64,000 bases of DNA from Trichomonas vaginalis G3 (Eukaryota; Parabasalia; Trichomonadida; Trichomonadidae), in NCBI RefSeq assembly GCF_026262505.1, contig NC_067207.1, forward strand, positions 8,028,082 to 8,092,081, written 5' to 3'. The notes beneath the pieces are model-generated. The model was not told the DNA's origin and made no database searches. It worked only from the letters and a program-made list of their open reading frames with translations. Each line of letters starts with the position of its first letter. Positions within the stretch are counted from its first letter, which is position 1. A program made the position numbers and the translations under genes. Shown piece by piece: positions 26,031 through 38,782 of this stretch.

Positions 26031-29000
26031 TTATATGTCATAATAGAACCCACTCGGACCAAGCTTTACTTTCTTCCTGACTGAGTTTTTAACTCTTCTT
26101 TTTCCTTCATTGCCACTACTTTCACTAGATGAAGTTACTTCTTCACTACTTTCACTTTGTTCTACTCTTCTCTTCTTCTTTGGTGTCGCTTTTGGTAACT
26201 TGCCCTCTGCTTCAAGTTGTTGCATCTTTGCCTCATGTTCACCTAGTATGTTGTAAATTTCCCATGTCCTTTTTGCCTTTGGGCTCTGGTCGCCCATCTC
26301 AGGTAACCTATATCCTAGAAAGATTTTGTCATAGTTTGTATTTGAGTCTTCGCGTATTGTTTGCATGACTCTTTCCTGAGTTTCCGGTTCAAGCTCTTCA
26401 AACAGAGCTTGTCCATATGGAATAAGCTCGTTTCCAAATATATGTTTTTGTAGCCATTCTGGTTTTCTTTCCATGTTACCAATAATATCTTTTGTGAATG
26501 GGAAAGCTTTTACCCAATGTTTCAGTCTTTCGTCATTTATTTCTGTAGTTGGTTTTATTTTGTCAAGGAACATGTTTTTCAATACTAACATTTCATTTGG
26601 TACTGTCCATTTGAGTTTTCTTAAATATTCATCCCTTCTCGGTTCATTGTCTGCAAAGTAAGTTTTTATGACATTTTGTAAACTTTCGTTTGCAAGGTCA
26701 TGTACAATAGGTTCTCTTCCTTCTCTCTCCCTAACTGTCTTTCTAAACTCTTCACCAAATATACCATCTCTATGGTTCTGTGTAGTTCTTTGAGATAAAT
26801 GTTTTAGAACGTCAGGTGTTATATTTCCATCAGCCATGTTCATTTCATACTGGTTCAAAATATCTGCATCTTTCATATCTTTCAATGGCATTAAAGCCGC
26901 GCTGAAAATACCAGCTATATCTGGTTCACCATTCACTTCCATTGCGTCTACAACTTCTTGGAATTGTGGTTGTAAGTTTATGAACCACCTATCCGGATTA
27001 GCTTTATGACCCCATCTCATTGTAGTTCCATAGTCTGCAGAAACAAAAGTAGGTTTGTTTCCATATTGGTTAGGTTCTGAATGAACTTTAAACAATGTTT
27101 CATTTCTATATGTTTTGTTGAAATTTAACCTTTTATTTTCACCGAGTTCAGCCAAAGATTGAACGTTATATGGTCGTAAGTAAAAAGGATTGTTGTATTT
27201 GCGTACATTATCTTTCAGTACTTCCATTCTATGCTGAATATTTTCATCTGATGTTGGAGTCTTTTGTATGTCGGCAAACATTTTTCGATATTCTTCTACT
27301 ATGTCAGCCGAATTTTTTTTAGACTCTTGGAAAGATTCCATATTCACCTCATACTCTTGTTGAGGGTCAAGATTTTTCGGCTGTTCCAAATCTTCATCTA
27401 GTTCTGTGAGGTTAGTTTCCAAAGGAGGGACTTGTTCGTTTCCTTCAGGCTCTTCTAGCTGTTGTTGCTGAACTATTTCTTCCATGTCTGGTTGTATCTG
27501 AACTTCTTCCTGTTGAGTTTCTTGTACCTCATCTGCTGGCATTTCATATATTCCGAGACCGTTTTTAAAAAGTTCCCTATCTAAGTCATCCGGACTCATA
27601 AACCTTTCTTCTTTCGTTCCGTCTCTATTTTTTACGCGTTTCATGAAGAGAGTTGAATTGTCATTTAGCTCTGACACCAAATATCTCGGAGTAAATTCGT
27701 TCATGTCATTTGGATGATATGCTATTAAATCATATCCCTTAGCGAGCTTGTATTTTCCAGGTTTGAAATTATATCCCATTTGGTGCTGAACCATAAAGCT
27801 AAATAGGTTCGGGTCTGTATTTCCTTCCTTGAACTTTCTAATAGCTTCTTTATATCTGTCACTAAAGTCAAGAGTATCTGGGTAACCATATTCTTCCTTA
27901 AGCATTTTTAAGAAATCTTGGTTTCCTTGTTCTCTACTTCTTTTATGTCCTTGCTCTGTTTGTGGTTGTTGTGCTGGTTGTGGAGGTGGTTGTTGTGCAG
28001 GGTTTTGAACTGTTGGTTGCTGTGCTGGTTGTGGAGGTGGTTGTTGTGCAGGGTTTTGAACTGTTGGTTGCTGTGCTGGTTGTGGAGGTGGTTGTTGTGC
28101 TGGTTGTTGTTGTTGTTGTGGTGCTGGATTTTGAACTGTTGGTTGTTGTGTTGGTTTTGGTGCATGCCTGTGTCTGTGTCCATGTGACGATGTAAATGTT
28201 TTAGGTAGTCCTGGTGCAGGTGCTTCTCTTGGAGGGTTTGGTGGTATATAAGTTCCACTAGCTAGTATATAAGTTCCACCAGCTGGCACATATGTTCCAT
28301 CTGCAGCATAATGTCCTACCTGACTTTTCGTTCTTAAGAAAGCATTTACTAGGTCTCTTTTGGTCTGTTGTAACTCTTTTTCTTGACTTTCCACAACAGC
28401 TGTTCTAACGGCGTCATGGGCACTTTGAACTGCCTGTCTCGTTGCTGCATCTGTTATTTTCGTCATATTTTGTGCTACTTCTTTTAACTCTTTGTCGAAA
28501 CCTTCAGACTTCAGTTTCTTTCCAGATGAGAAGTCGTTCACTAGTTTCACCTTACTATGAAGAGCTTCGAAGGCGTTCTTAAAGTCAGCATTCGTTAAAG
28601 CTTCATTTGAACTGTCTTCATCCGCTTGTATTTTTGTCCTTATTGACCCTATAAGTTGGGCTGCTTTAGCGTTGGCTTGGGCGTCTAACCAGTCATTATT
28701 AGCTTTTATATATTCTGCGCTTTTCATTGCCTTTTGCATGGCTGCGTCGTTATTTTTACTTTCTTGCTAAGTTTTCATACTGTACGGTTTGGTTTTGCAA
28801 CTGTAAAAGTTTTTCTGCCTTTACATTTGCTTCAACTTCTTTTTTATACTCATCGCTATCCATATATGTCTTCAGGGCTTTTTGTTTTATTTCTTCATCT
28901 TTCAGTACTTTATATTGAGTAGTATGGTTTTTCAAATTTATAACATCTTGTTCCATTTTTGCTACTTCTGCTGCTTTTTCTGACACTTTTTTCGCATATT

Positions 29001-29439
29001 CCTCTGTACTTAGTTCTTTCAGTTGTTCTTCTTTCTTCTTTTTCTCTACGTTTAACTCATTGAGTTTCTTTGTGTGTCTGTCATATTCTAGTTTCTTTTC
29101 GTTTTCACTTATTTGTTTCTGTATGTCTATGTTTGACTTTTTGACATCTGTTATTTGATTTTTGAGTGAACTCAAATTCATTTGACTTTGAGGGTTATAA
29201 GCTGTTCCGTCTGCAGCTCCACCATAGCCTGCCATTTTCGCTAAAAGTGCCGCTCTTAAACCTCCACTCTGTGCACCAATAACTCGGTTTAAAAGCATAG
29301 GGTTGCTTGACATTTGTTGCAACATAGTGGGGTCATTCAGCATTTGTTGTTGCAACTGTTGTTGTGGTGTCAGTTTTACTATTGGATGTTTCAATGCTCC
29401 CTTCCTCTTACGTATATTCTTACGTAGCTTACGTGGCAT
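26031..29439 (-). pseudogene. Large low-complexity Maverick protein, frameshifted copy
   Basis: Two bases are missing near 28766 (ttcttgctaag against ttcttgtgctaag), which splits the gene into a 227-codon N-terminal frame and a 902-codon C-terminal frame. It also has one GGTYIPA heptad (21 bp) fewer than the copy at 9736. The remainder is unchanged. Confidence 0.8.
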
Positions 29440-29480
29440 TTTAAGTGAAGTTAAAAAGCGGTTTTATACTAAACATCTTC

Positions 29481-29513
29481 GGGGCTAGAGGGCGCAACGC
29501 GCCTGGAAGCCCC
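29481..29513. promoter_or_regulatory. GC-rich hairpin upstream of the 1143-aa gene, second copy
   Basis: Arms ggggct and agcccc with inner stem ggcgc/gcgcc are identical to 9662-9694 on the other strand. Confidence 0.5.
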
Positions 29514-29622
29514 ACTACCTTTTTTTTTCAAGTAGATGTGATTTGATTCTGTACAACTAAATATTAATATATTTAAAACATTGTAGAATTAAAATTTTTG
29601 ACGATATCAATTTATAAAAAAA

Positions 29623-32430
29623 ATGCAAGCGAATCCTTTTAATAAAGCTAAGATACGATTTGCTTCACTTTGTCCACCTAGTAAAGTGTTCAACACAGGG
29701 AGCATGGACTGGGAAGCATGTGGGCTACTTGCATTAGCCGGTAAAGGCACAATTTATCTCTATAAAACTACTAAAAATGATATTTCTTTCTTATGATCCA
29801 TTGAAATTCTAAATTCTAACATAACTTGCCTTAAATTCCACTATGAGCTACCTTATCTTGCAATTTCAGACGATTGCGGAAGAGTTTTGTTATGGGATTG
29901 TGAATCAGGTCTTACACTCGGAATCACTCGTCAAGTATCTGAAGCTCAGTATGTATCGGAGCTTCAATGGTCCCGTAAAATCGTTTTAGGCTTTGCAGAA
30001 CCAAATACAATTTATAGTATCGATTTTTGGCCGTATGAAGCTGAAGATCAAGCGAAAAACTCACGAATACTTTGGAAGATAGATGTTCCTGGTACATATA
30101 CAAGGATGGCTGTTAATAGTTCAGATATATTCACTGCAATTCTATATTCTAATGGTCCATCCTTTACAATTATCACGTCAAAGAATGCCAAGCAGGCTCC
30201 AACATCTCAATCTCAATCCCATACTTTAGATAAATCAGAAAAAATCGTAGAAATTCAACATCATCCCCATATTAGTAATATTTTATTAATTATGCTTGAA
30301 GGAAAAATACTTACGTTTAACATAGCGACCAAATCTGGCCGAAATCTTGTAATCGATGAATCATCCCAATCATCTTTCCATAAACTGCTTCCTTCTTTAA
30401 CAAATGACAACGAAATTACAGTTTATGGTCAAGACTCGTCACTCAGTATCTATATCTGTAACGAAGACTACATTTTTACAAAATCAGGAACAATAAAATT
30501 GAAAAGAGAGCTGTTTGACTTAAAATCGAAGTATTTACCACTATCCGCTGCATGTAACCGTGCACTTCCCGAGCGATACATCGCGTTCTCTCCATCAAAT
30601 GGCTTAGTTATGTTTGCCATAAAAGATGATATACCTTACGTCATCGCGCAGTCTCAAATTATACCACAGATACCAACCTGTTACGATTTCTACGACGGAA
30701 TCCTTGCTTTCGGCACTCCAACCGGAAAGATAATTTTCGCAGACGTTTCAGAAGGGAAATACACACAGAACTACCTTGCATCCAGCACATCCATTGAAAA
30801 GATCAAGTTCCTTACCAAAGATGTCCTTCTGTGGTACTCAAAAACCGAGTGTGGATCAATAAATCTTCCCAAGCGCCAAGTTATTCCAATCCACACTCGC
30901 CTTGGCCCTGCCACAGACCTAATATGTTCAGAGGAGCTCGGCGTTTTCGTCCACGGCAAATACGACCTTGGTATTTTTTATGATGTCAAACAAAAGCCGA
31001 TGACTCTTCAAACATCCATCACCGCTGTTGCAGTCCAAGTATCCAGAATACCAGCAACATGTTTCCAAGGCGATACTCCCAATTTCGCCGTATTATTATC
31101 TACCGGAGAAATCCAAGTCTACACATACAAGAACGGCATAGCACAGATGCCTGTTCTGAGGCTGCGTAACTCACGGGAGAACTCCAGGACAACTTGTCTT
31201 GCTTGGAAAGGCGATTGCATCATAACTGCTGACACAGACGGCGTAATTATGTTTTACGACTTTGCTTTCGGTACATCGAAGCAAACATACTCTCCTTTCA
31301 TCGACATAGACAGGATAGAGTTCGAGAGATCATCCAGCGGATTGTACGTACACGCGAGAGACGGAAAATTTGGTTTTTCACTTGAAAAAGTGGAAAGTTG
31401 TCCTTTTTCTGTTTCCTCATTCGCTGTAACAGGAAATGGACTCGTCCTCGTCTCCCCGCTCAATGACGAAGCCGTGAAATTCGTTATTGCAAGAGACTGG
31501 AGATCTGTAAAAAGAATCACTTCACCTGCCCTCTTAAAACCGCTAAAAACCGCCCAGCAACGGTTAGAGCTTATGGGTGAGCAATTATTAACGAATCCTA
31601 CTACAGGAACATGGTCAGAAGCACTTCAAATAGCTGAGATAGCTAATGACCATGGATTTCCAACTGATTCCATTATTTGGAAGTGTGTTTCACGTAGTTT
31701 GGGAGGTCCGAGGTTGCAAGCACGGCATTCCATGTTTGGAGGGAAAGAAGAAGTTGTTTCCGCGTTGAGGATTCAATCTTCTCTGTTTTCTCCTGCAGAT
31801 ACTCCGATTTCTGCCATTTTCAACTTGTTGTTCAAGTTCAGAATGGGTGATAGAAGAGGAGCTGTCGAAGTTTTCAAGAGTCTCTCCAACAAAAGCGAGT
31901 TCACAATAGTGGCAAGCATTTGTTCGGCGTTGCTTCTCGGTTACGAAGATAAAATTTTGCCACAAAACGTGACAGAATTTTTGATAACAACCGCTGTTCC
32001 ACTTTTTGCACAGCACAGATTTATAGAAGGCTGTATATTGATGCATTTAGCTGGCGCTAATCTTTCTGCCGCAAGATATCTTCAGGACAACGGAAGATGG
32101 GAAGATTCTGTCGAAGTCTGCAAATTGGAAGAGTTTTCGAATGAGTCGAAGAGTTTGTTGAGAAGAGCCGCCCACCACTTCTTGGATACTGGAAATGCAA
32201 TGAACGCTTTGTTGCTGTTCATATCAATAAGAGATTTCCATCCTGCTTTGGCAATTTTGATGCAGATAAAATACAAAGCTCTCGCGTTTCATTTGATGAT
32301 GTTCTTGGATAGGGCTGATGTAATTAAGCCGTACGACGAAGACACTTCGAGATACGCAACACAGTTTGCGGATTTGGATACTTTGAGACAGGATATAATT
32401 GTCAAATATGACAAAATAATTAAGAAATAA
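29623..32430 (+). CDS. WDR11-like protein, second copy, TGA at codon 58
   Basis: The ATG is at 29623, the in-frame TGA at 29794-29796, and the frame is then open to the TAA ending at 32430. The 847-codon stretch from 29887 matches the copy at 6744-9287. One silent difference is a C for T in the Arg-His-Ser segment near 31725. Confidence 0.65.
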
Positions 32431-33034
32431 TTTTATTTGTATATTTATTTTCTTTATTTATAAAAAAAAGTCGAAAAAAAATGAAATTGTTTATATCGCA
32501 TTTTCAATGATCTTTCAAGCCAGTTGTCAGATAGAAAAAAATTACGCATTTAACAAAGTTAAAGGGGAAAAGCATCCTGAAATTACGAAACATTTTAAAA
32601 AAAAATAAAAAAAAAATAAAGTGGGAAAGTCTGGAAATGATATGCTATGTATTGTAATTTTCAAAACTCAGCTTTCTAATGGAGCTATCACTTGTTACGT
32701 AAACTATATATATCGAATCAAAAGTTTGCCATGTTGTAATTTGATTTACAAGACATGATTTAATTAAAAAATAAAGGGTTTAAAATATAAAATAAAATAT
32801 TTATCAAAGAAAAAAAGTTAAACTAAAAAATATATCAAAATAAATATTATATTAATATAAAGAGGTAGCAGTTTGACCAGCTGGATCTGTGATAGAAACT
32901 GTAATTTTAACCGTTGAGTCTTCAGAAATCTTTGAAGGAGCTGCAATTTGGAAAATTGTTTTCACTTTAGGAGAATATAATTTTCTCTTAAAATATACAA
33001 AAATAGTAATATCAATACATGTGTATAATATATA
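32431..33034. other. AT-rich intergenic stretch with broken gene end
   Basis: This region lies between the WDR11-like stop and the mariner. The broken surface-type gene end is on the minus strand at about 32970-32852, with its stop at 32854-32852. The rest is A/T-rich with no recognisable feature. Confidence 0.6.
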
Positions 33035-33307
33035 GGGTGTCCAAAGGTGCGTTTAGCACAGCGCTCTATATGAGACTATTAAAGGAGATATATGCTGATT
33101 ATAAATATATAATAAAAAATATGAATATATGTATATGATGAGTATGTTGTATTTTGGCGCCATGCCGGGATATAAAATGAATTTTGAGACAAGAGGCGGT
33201 TTCGCGGGAAATTTTGGCGGGATTTTTTTCATTTTTTTAATGAATCATAAAGAAAACATCCTCGCTCTTGCAAAAAATGCAAAGACTGTAAAAAAATCTA
33301 CGAGACA

Positions 33308-35235
33308 TTGGTAAAATGCTTCGGTATGGATGCTCCTAGCTATTCCACTGTAACGTATCATGTTAGGATGTATCACTTCATGAACAAAAAGGCGCCCATC
33401 ATAAAAATTGACAAAAAATCGCCGGATCAAAGAAAAATCAAAGCAATTCTTCAAGCGCTAGATGAAGACCCAAGAGCATCACTTAGAAGGATAGAGGAGA
33501 TGACAAAGATACCACGTACAACAGTCAGTTATTATCTGCACAATTATTTGAACTACAAACTAGCGTATACACGTTGGGTTCCGCACAACCTTAATTCAGT
33601 TCAAAAAAAATCTAGAGTCCAATCTTCGAAAGAGCTCCTCTCTATATTGGGTGCGTATCAATCCAAGAAGTTTCGCTTTTTAGTAACAGGGGACGAGTCT
33701 TGGTTTCAATATGCAACAGAAGCCAAAATCATATGGATCCCGAAGGATGAAAATGTTGTAAACGAAAACGATAAAAACGGTTTGACAGTAAAGTGACACT
33801 TTACATGGCAAAAAATAGAGCCTTACTTTTGAGATACTTGAGATTGAAACTGAATCTTATGAGGCGGTGATCTTGAATCACTACCTCATAAGGTTCAGTT
33901 TCATATAAAATTTGTTGCAATTTGTTATTCTTTTGCAATCATTTCTTATAAGATTTTACATCTTTTAGCGGAGAATGTTTGTTATCATGTATATATTATA
34001 AATATCTACACGATAACGAACATTCCTCGCTAAATTGCTGAGAAACTTTGAGGAAATGTCGAACAATTTCCTCAAAGTTTCTCAGATTTATATAGATCAC
34101 TAGAGTCCCCTAGGCACTGATTCTGGTTCAGTACCTAGGAGGCTCTAGTTCTTTAACGAACTGATAAAATGTTTTTAAATTTTTGGATATTGCTACCTGT
34201 GAAGCACTGACTTCAAGTCAGTACCTCACAGGTAGCAATTACATTGAAAGATGGGAGAAACTTTGTCCGAATGTTAAACTATTCGGACAAAGTTTCTCCC
34301 ATTTGTAGTGGAGATGGAAGGCTTTGAGGTATATTGTATTAATATATACCCCAAAGCCTTCCATCTCCACTTGAAAGTGTCCAAACTTTGGGTTAATAGT
34401 TTGCAATTAACCCAAAGTTTGGACACTTTCTAGAAGGAATTGGAGGGTAAGAGATATACATTCATATGGTATATCTCTTACCCTCCAATTCCTTCTTAAA
34501 ATGGGAGAAACTTTGTCCGAATGTTAAACTATTCGGACAAAGTTTCTCCCATTTTAAGAAGGAATTGGAGGCTATGAGATACTGATGAAATGTCAGTAAC
34601 TCATGGCTTCCAATTCCTTCCTAAAACTCATAAAAGTGGACATTACATGCATATAAAATTTGACATGTAAAGTCCACTTTTTGCGAGCGGGGATTTGACT
34701 CCGTCAAATCCCCTTTTTCGTTTACGAGAAAAATCCGCAAACATTCCCGAAGAAAAAAATTGACACACCAATGATGATGTTGTCGGTTTTTTGGGGCGTA
34801 AATGACATCATCGCAATTGATATTCTTCAAAAACCTAATACGATGAATGCTCAGTATCTAATTGACAATGTTCTTACTCAAATTATCAATTCTGATGAGT
34901 TTGAGAAATCCAAACAACAAAAACAAAAGTTTGCAATTCATTTTGATAATTCAAGAGTTCACAAAAGTCATAAGGTAATGAATTACTTGGTGGAAAACAA
35001 TGTCAAAGTTGTTCCAAACCCAATTTATTCACCTGATATTGCACCCTCTGACTTTTATTTATTCGGCACGCTAAAAAAGAGAGCTGAAGGACGCGAATTC
35101 GCGAGTCCAGATGATCTTGAAAATTTTGTAAGAGAGCAATTTGAGCAATTTTCTCATGATGATTTAAAGCGTGTCTTTCAAGCCTGGATCGATCGCTGCG
35201 AACGCGTGATTGAATCCAATGGTGATTATATTTAA
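33308..35235 (+). pseudogene. Mariner transposase, split by hairpin array, third copy
   Basis: The N-terminal half is open from 33308 (a TTG codon, first ATG at 33326) to 33796. The C-terminal half is open from 34699 (ATG at 34771) to 35235. Both carry the catalytic motifs described for the first copy and neither has further lesions. Confidence 0.85.
33788..34713. repeat. Hairpin array inside mariner, third copy
   Basis: It is 926 bp with the same hairpin order and nearly the same sequence as at 4462-5386. It begins immediately at the stop codon of the N-terminal transposase half and ends about 60 bp before the ATG of the C-terminal half. Confidence 0.85.
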
Positions 35236-35481
35236 ATAAACTTTATATATATGTAACTTGTTTATTTCTATTCGCAGTATTCAGGTTTGTGCTAAACACA
35301 CCTTTGGACACCCTATACTTTAAAACCATCGTGACAAAATTCAAAAACGAAGAGTTCTTCTCTCCAAATTTTTTTCAAAATCAAAAAAATGAGATAAAAA
35401 AGTACGTTTGGAAAATTCATTTTTAGCATTTTAGGAATTTTCTCACTTTTCTTCCAAATTGACATCCTTAATTAAATTAAA

Positions 35482-37941
35482 TTACACATTAACACCGGAG
35501 CCGGAATCATCTTGGATATCAGATGATGATTTATCTTTAGATGGTTTCCTGCAGAAAACGAAGTAGATGATGAGAATAATAAGGATAACAGCAAGAAGAA
35601 CGCCAATAACAATACCAGCCTTCTGTCCACCAGTAAGTCCACTATTTTCAGGTGTTGGAGTTGGCTTGGAATCATCAGGGCTTGGTGCAACGTATTGTTG
35701 TTTCTGAAGTGAAACCTCTGTTTCAATGATATTGGATTGAGCTTGATCTTTGGATCCAGCTAACCTAATTTGAAGTTTAACTTTCCCATCTTCTTTGATA
35801 TCTTCATACTTTGGAGCTGGAATGTTGAGTAGATATGTTTTGCCTTCGTCGGCATGTAATTTCTTAATTGCAGATGGGGTTTCTACTTCAGTTACATTGT
35901 CGTCTGGGAGATCTATCCATTTCTGATCTGCATAGAATCTATATTGGAAGTTTCCTGTCTTTGCCTCAAAGTGTTGTAATGTAACTTTAACTGGAATATA
36001 TTCACCGGCCTTGAATGGTCCTGTATGATTTTCAGCAACAACAGTTGGCGCAGATAAATATGGAGACTTTCCAAGAGAATATGTAACATTGCCGGTACCT
36101 AACTCGGATGTATGATTGGCGGCGAACTCAACAACAACAAGTAACTTTGTCTTATTATGATCCTCTGGAGCGTTAACTTTGAAAGTCCATTCTGTCTTGT
36201 TCGTGCTTGCTACGGCTGTTGCAGTGCTAACATTTTGTGATGTTTTGACGCTAGTGACAGAGGCGCTGGAAGCGTTGCTTTCTGTTGCAAAGAGATAATA
36301 TGTCTTTGTAATTGTTAAGTTACTTTTGAGTATGATTTTGGCTGAGTATAAATTGCCTGAAATTACTTCGTTGCCATCGTTGTAAAGAACTCTATCGATA
36401 ACTGGTGTGGAGAGTGTGTCAGAATATGTAACATTGCCGGTACCTAACTCGGATGTATGATTGGCGGCGAACTCAACAACAACAAGTAACTTTGTCTTAT
36501 TATGATCCTCTGGAGCGTTAACTTTGAAAGTCCATTCTGTCTTGTTCGTGCTTGCTACGGCTGTTGCAGTGCTAACATTTTGTGATGTTTTGACGCTAGT
36601 GACAGAGGCGCTGGAAGCGTTGCTTTCTGTTGCAAAGAGATAATATGTCTTTGTAATTGTTAAGTTACTTTTGAGTATGATTTTGGCTGAGTATAAATTG
36701 CCTGAAATTACTTCGTTGCCATCGTTGTAAAGAACTCTATCGATAACTGGTGTGGAGAGTGTGTCAGAATATGTAACATTGCCGGTACCTAACTCGGATG
36801 TATGATTGGCGGCGAACTCAACAACAACAAGTAACTTTGTCTTATTATGATCCTCTGGAGCGTTAACTTTGAAAGTCCATTCTGTCTTGTTCGTGCTTGC
36901 TACGGCTGTTGCAGTGCTAACATTTTGTGATGTTTTGACGCTAGTGACAGAGGCGCTGGAAGTGTTGCTTTCTGTTGCAAAGAGATAATATGTCTTTGTA
37001 ATTGTTAAGTTACTTTTGAGTATGATTTTGGCTGAGTATAAATTGCCTGAAATTACTTCGTTGCCATCGTTGTAAAGAACTCTATCGATAACTGGTGTGG
37101 AGAGTGTGTCAGAATATGTAACATTGCCGGTACCTAACTCGGATGTATGATTGGCGGCGAACTCAACAACAACAAGTAACTTTGTCTTATTATGATCCTC
37201 TGGAGCGTTAACTTTGAAAGTCCATTCTGTCTTGTTCGTGCTTGCTACGGCTGTTGCAGTGCTAACATTTTGTGATGTTTTGACGCTAGTGACAGAGGCG
37301 CTGGAAGCGTTGCTTTCTGTTGCAAAGAGATAATATGTCTTTGTAATTGTTAAGTTACTTTTGAGTATGATTTTGGCTGAGTATAAATTGCCTGAAATTA
37401 CTTCGTTGCCATCGTTGTAAAGAACTCTATCGATAACTGGTGTGGAGAGTGTGTCAGAATATGTAACATTGCCGGTACCTAACTCGGATGTATGATTGGC
37501 GGCGAACTCAACAACAACAAGTAACTTTGTCTTATTATGATCCTCTGGAGCGTTAACTTTGAAAGTCCATTCTACTTGTTCGTATTTATATCCAGTGAAG
37601 ATAGAATAGAAGTTTGGAGATGGTGTATAGAACTTTATACCTCGAACTGAAAAATCTTCTAACTTTGACAATAAGATATCCCAAGCATCTAACATCTTCC
37701 TTCCAACTTGTACAACTTTTATTTTCTTAAGTTTCTGTCTACATTCTTGTTCAGACACTATTGTTGCTCTTGGTTTGTTAAAGACAACATCCCATTCTTT
37801 CATGACATAACATTCTGGGGCAGAGTCAACATAAATGACTAAACGTTTCAAATTCTCGACTGCTTTGTTATAGTCTCGAAATGGACACATATTTCTGAAT
37901 GCTTGGAAGTCATAAAAATCTGAAACATCTATTCTGTACAT
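35482..37941 (-). CDS. Chimeric Maverick/surface membrane protein, intact 819-codon frame
   Basis: This is the only copy open throughout. Residues 1-123 come from the Maverick gene (MYRIDVSDFYDFQAF). From about 124, five cores starting EWTFKVNAPEDHN are spaced 115 residues apart, all of the HTSELGTGNVTYSD type and rich in N-X-S/T sequons. A membrane-proximal domain follows (about 620-740), then a Pro-rich stalk, a transmembrane helix at about 775-796 and a 23-residue Ser/Asp tail. The architecture is that of a single-pass surface protein with the tail in the cytoplasm. However, the Maverick-derived N-terminus has no signal peptide, so delivery to the surface is doubtful. The original 5' end of the surface gene is not in the window. 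Whether the fusion is expressed is unknown. Confidence 0.7.
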   Translation of the reverse strand: MYRIDVSDFYDFQAFRNMCPFRDYNKAVENLKRLVIYVDSAPECYVMKEWDVVFNKPRATIVSEQECRQKLKKIKVVQVGRKMLDAWDILLSKLEDFSVRGIKFYTPSPNFYSIFTGYKYEQVEWTFKVNAPEDHNKTKLLVVVEFAANHTSELGTGNVTYSDTLSTPVIDRVLYNDGNEVISGNLYSAKIILKSNLTITKTYYLFATESNASSASVTSVKTSQNVSTATAVASTNKTEWTFKVNAPEDHNKTKLLVVVEFAANHTSELGTGNVTYSDTLSTPVIDRVLYNDGNEVISGNLYSAKIILKSNLTITKTYYLFATESNTSSASVTSVKTSQNVSTATAVASTNKTEWTFKVNAPEDHNKTKLLVVVEFAANHTSELGTGNVTYSDTLSTPVIDRVLYNDGNEVISGNLYSAKIILKSNLTITKTYYLFATESNASSASVTSVKTSQNVSTATAVASTNKTEWTFKVNAPEDHNKTKLLVVVEFAANHTSELGTGNVTYSDTLSTPVIDRVLYNDGNEVISGNLYSAKIILKSNLTITKTYYLFATESNASSASVTSVKTSQNVSTATAVASTNKTEWTFKVNAPEDHNKTKLLVVVEFAANHTSELGTGNVTYSLGKSPYLSAPTVVAENHTGPFKAGEYIPVKVTLQHFEAKTGNFQYRFYADQKWIDLPDDNVTEVETPSAIKKLHADEGKTYLLNIPAPKYEDIKEDGKVKLQIRLAGSKDQAQSNIIETEVSLQKQQYVAPSPDDSKPTPTPENSGLTGGQKAGIVIGVLLAVILIILIIYFVFCRKPSKDKSSSDIQDDSGSGVNV

Positions 37942-37971
37942 TTTTTTATAAAAATAAAAAAAAATATTTTT

Positions 37972-38778
37972 TTATTCTTGAGCTTGTTGTTCCATTTGTT
38001 CCATTTGTTGCATTTGTTGTTCTTGAGCTATTTGTTGTTGAAGTTGTTCTTGTAATACAATACTTTCACCAGTTGCATCTTCCAATTCGAAACTTTCTGC
38101 CGTCATTGACAAATACATAGGACATAAAAGTTTTACAGGAACAAAGTTTGCGTCAACTAAGGTTAAGTTTATGTTTGCTAAAGTGTTTGAGTTTACTAAA
38201 GCTGAAAACTCTGCATTCGAATGAACAATAGGCAAACCAGCAGAGAAAGTATTGTTTATACGCATAAGTATCTTTTGGTCATAATAGTTTCTGTCGACAT
38301 TCGAATAACACTTTGAACCTAAGTTTGAAACAATATATAAGATTGGTGTGCTTAAAGTCAATGGAACAGACATTCCTTGTATGACACCTTTTCCTGTTAT
38401 AGGAAACTGTTGGTAGTAAAAACCAGATATAAGTTTTGTATTATAACTCATATCGTTTATAGTAAACTCAGTCGGACATTCAAACATAATGAAACCTGCT
38501 CTAGTTGCAGCACATGTTACACCCGTCCTTAAAGTATTAAATAAGTCAACAAAACCTGTTGGTGGTATATCTGAGTAAGTATCTTCAAAGGAGTATTTTT
38601 TACCATTCACAACAATAAAGTCTTCTGGTGTCAAAAGAGCAAAACAGGCTTTAGTCGTCATTGTGTTTAAGGTTAGTTTACAATATCGTCCTTGAGGACT
38701 TTGTAAGTTTGTTGTTATAGAATTATATGACTCAGGGTTTTTAGTCGTAATAGTATAAACCATTATGTCTTCTGCCAT
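37972..38778 (-). CDS. Probable minor capsid protein, fourth copy (Gly100Glu)
   Basis: It differs from the other four copies at one residue: Glu replaces Gly at position 100 (segment GFIMFECPTEF), caused by one base near 38480. The frame is otherwise the same. Confidence 0.55.
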   Translation of the reverse strand: MAEDIMVYTITTKNPESYNSITTNLQSPQGRYCKLTLNTMTTKACFALLTPEDFIVVNGKKYSFEDTYSDIPPTGFVDLFNTLRTGVTCAATRAGFIMFECPTEFTINDMSYNTKLISGFYYQQFPITGKGVIQGMSVPLTLSTPILYIVSNLGSKCYSNVDRNYYDQKILMRINNTFSAGLPIVHSNAEFSALVNSNTLANINLTLVDANFVPVKLLCPMYLSMTAESFELEDATGESIVLQEQLQQQIAQEQQMQQMEQMEQQAQE

Positions 38779-38782
38779 TTAC

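Larger units (their letters stand above)
33035..35313 (+). mobile_element. Mariner transposon, third copy
   Basis: It is 2,279 bp with terminal repeats gggtgtccaaaggtg and their complement, flanked by TA at 33033-33034 and 35314-35315. Confidence 0.9.
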
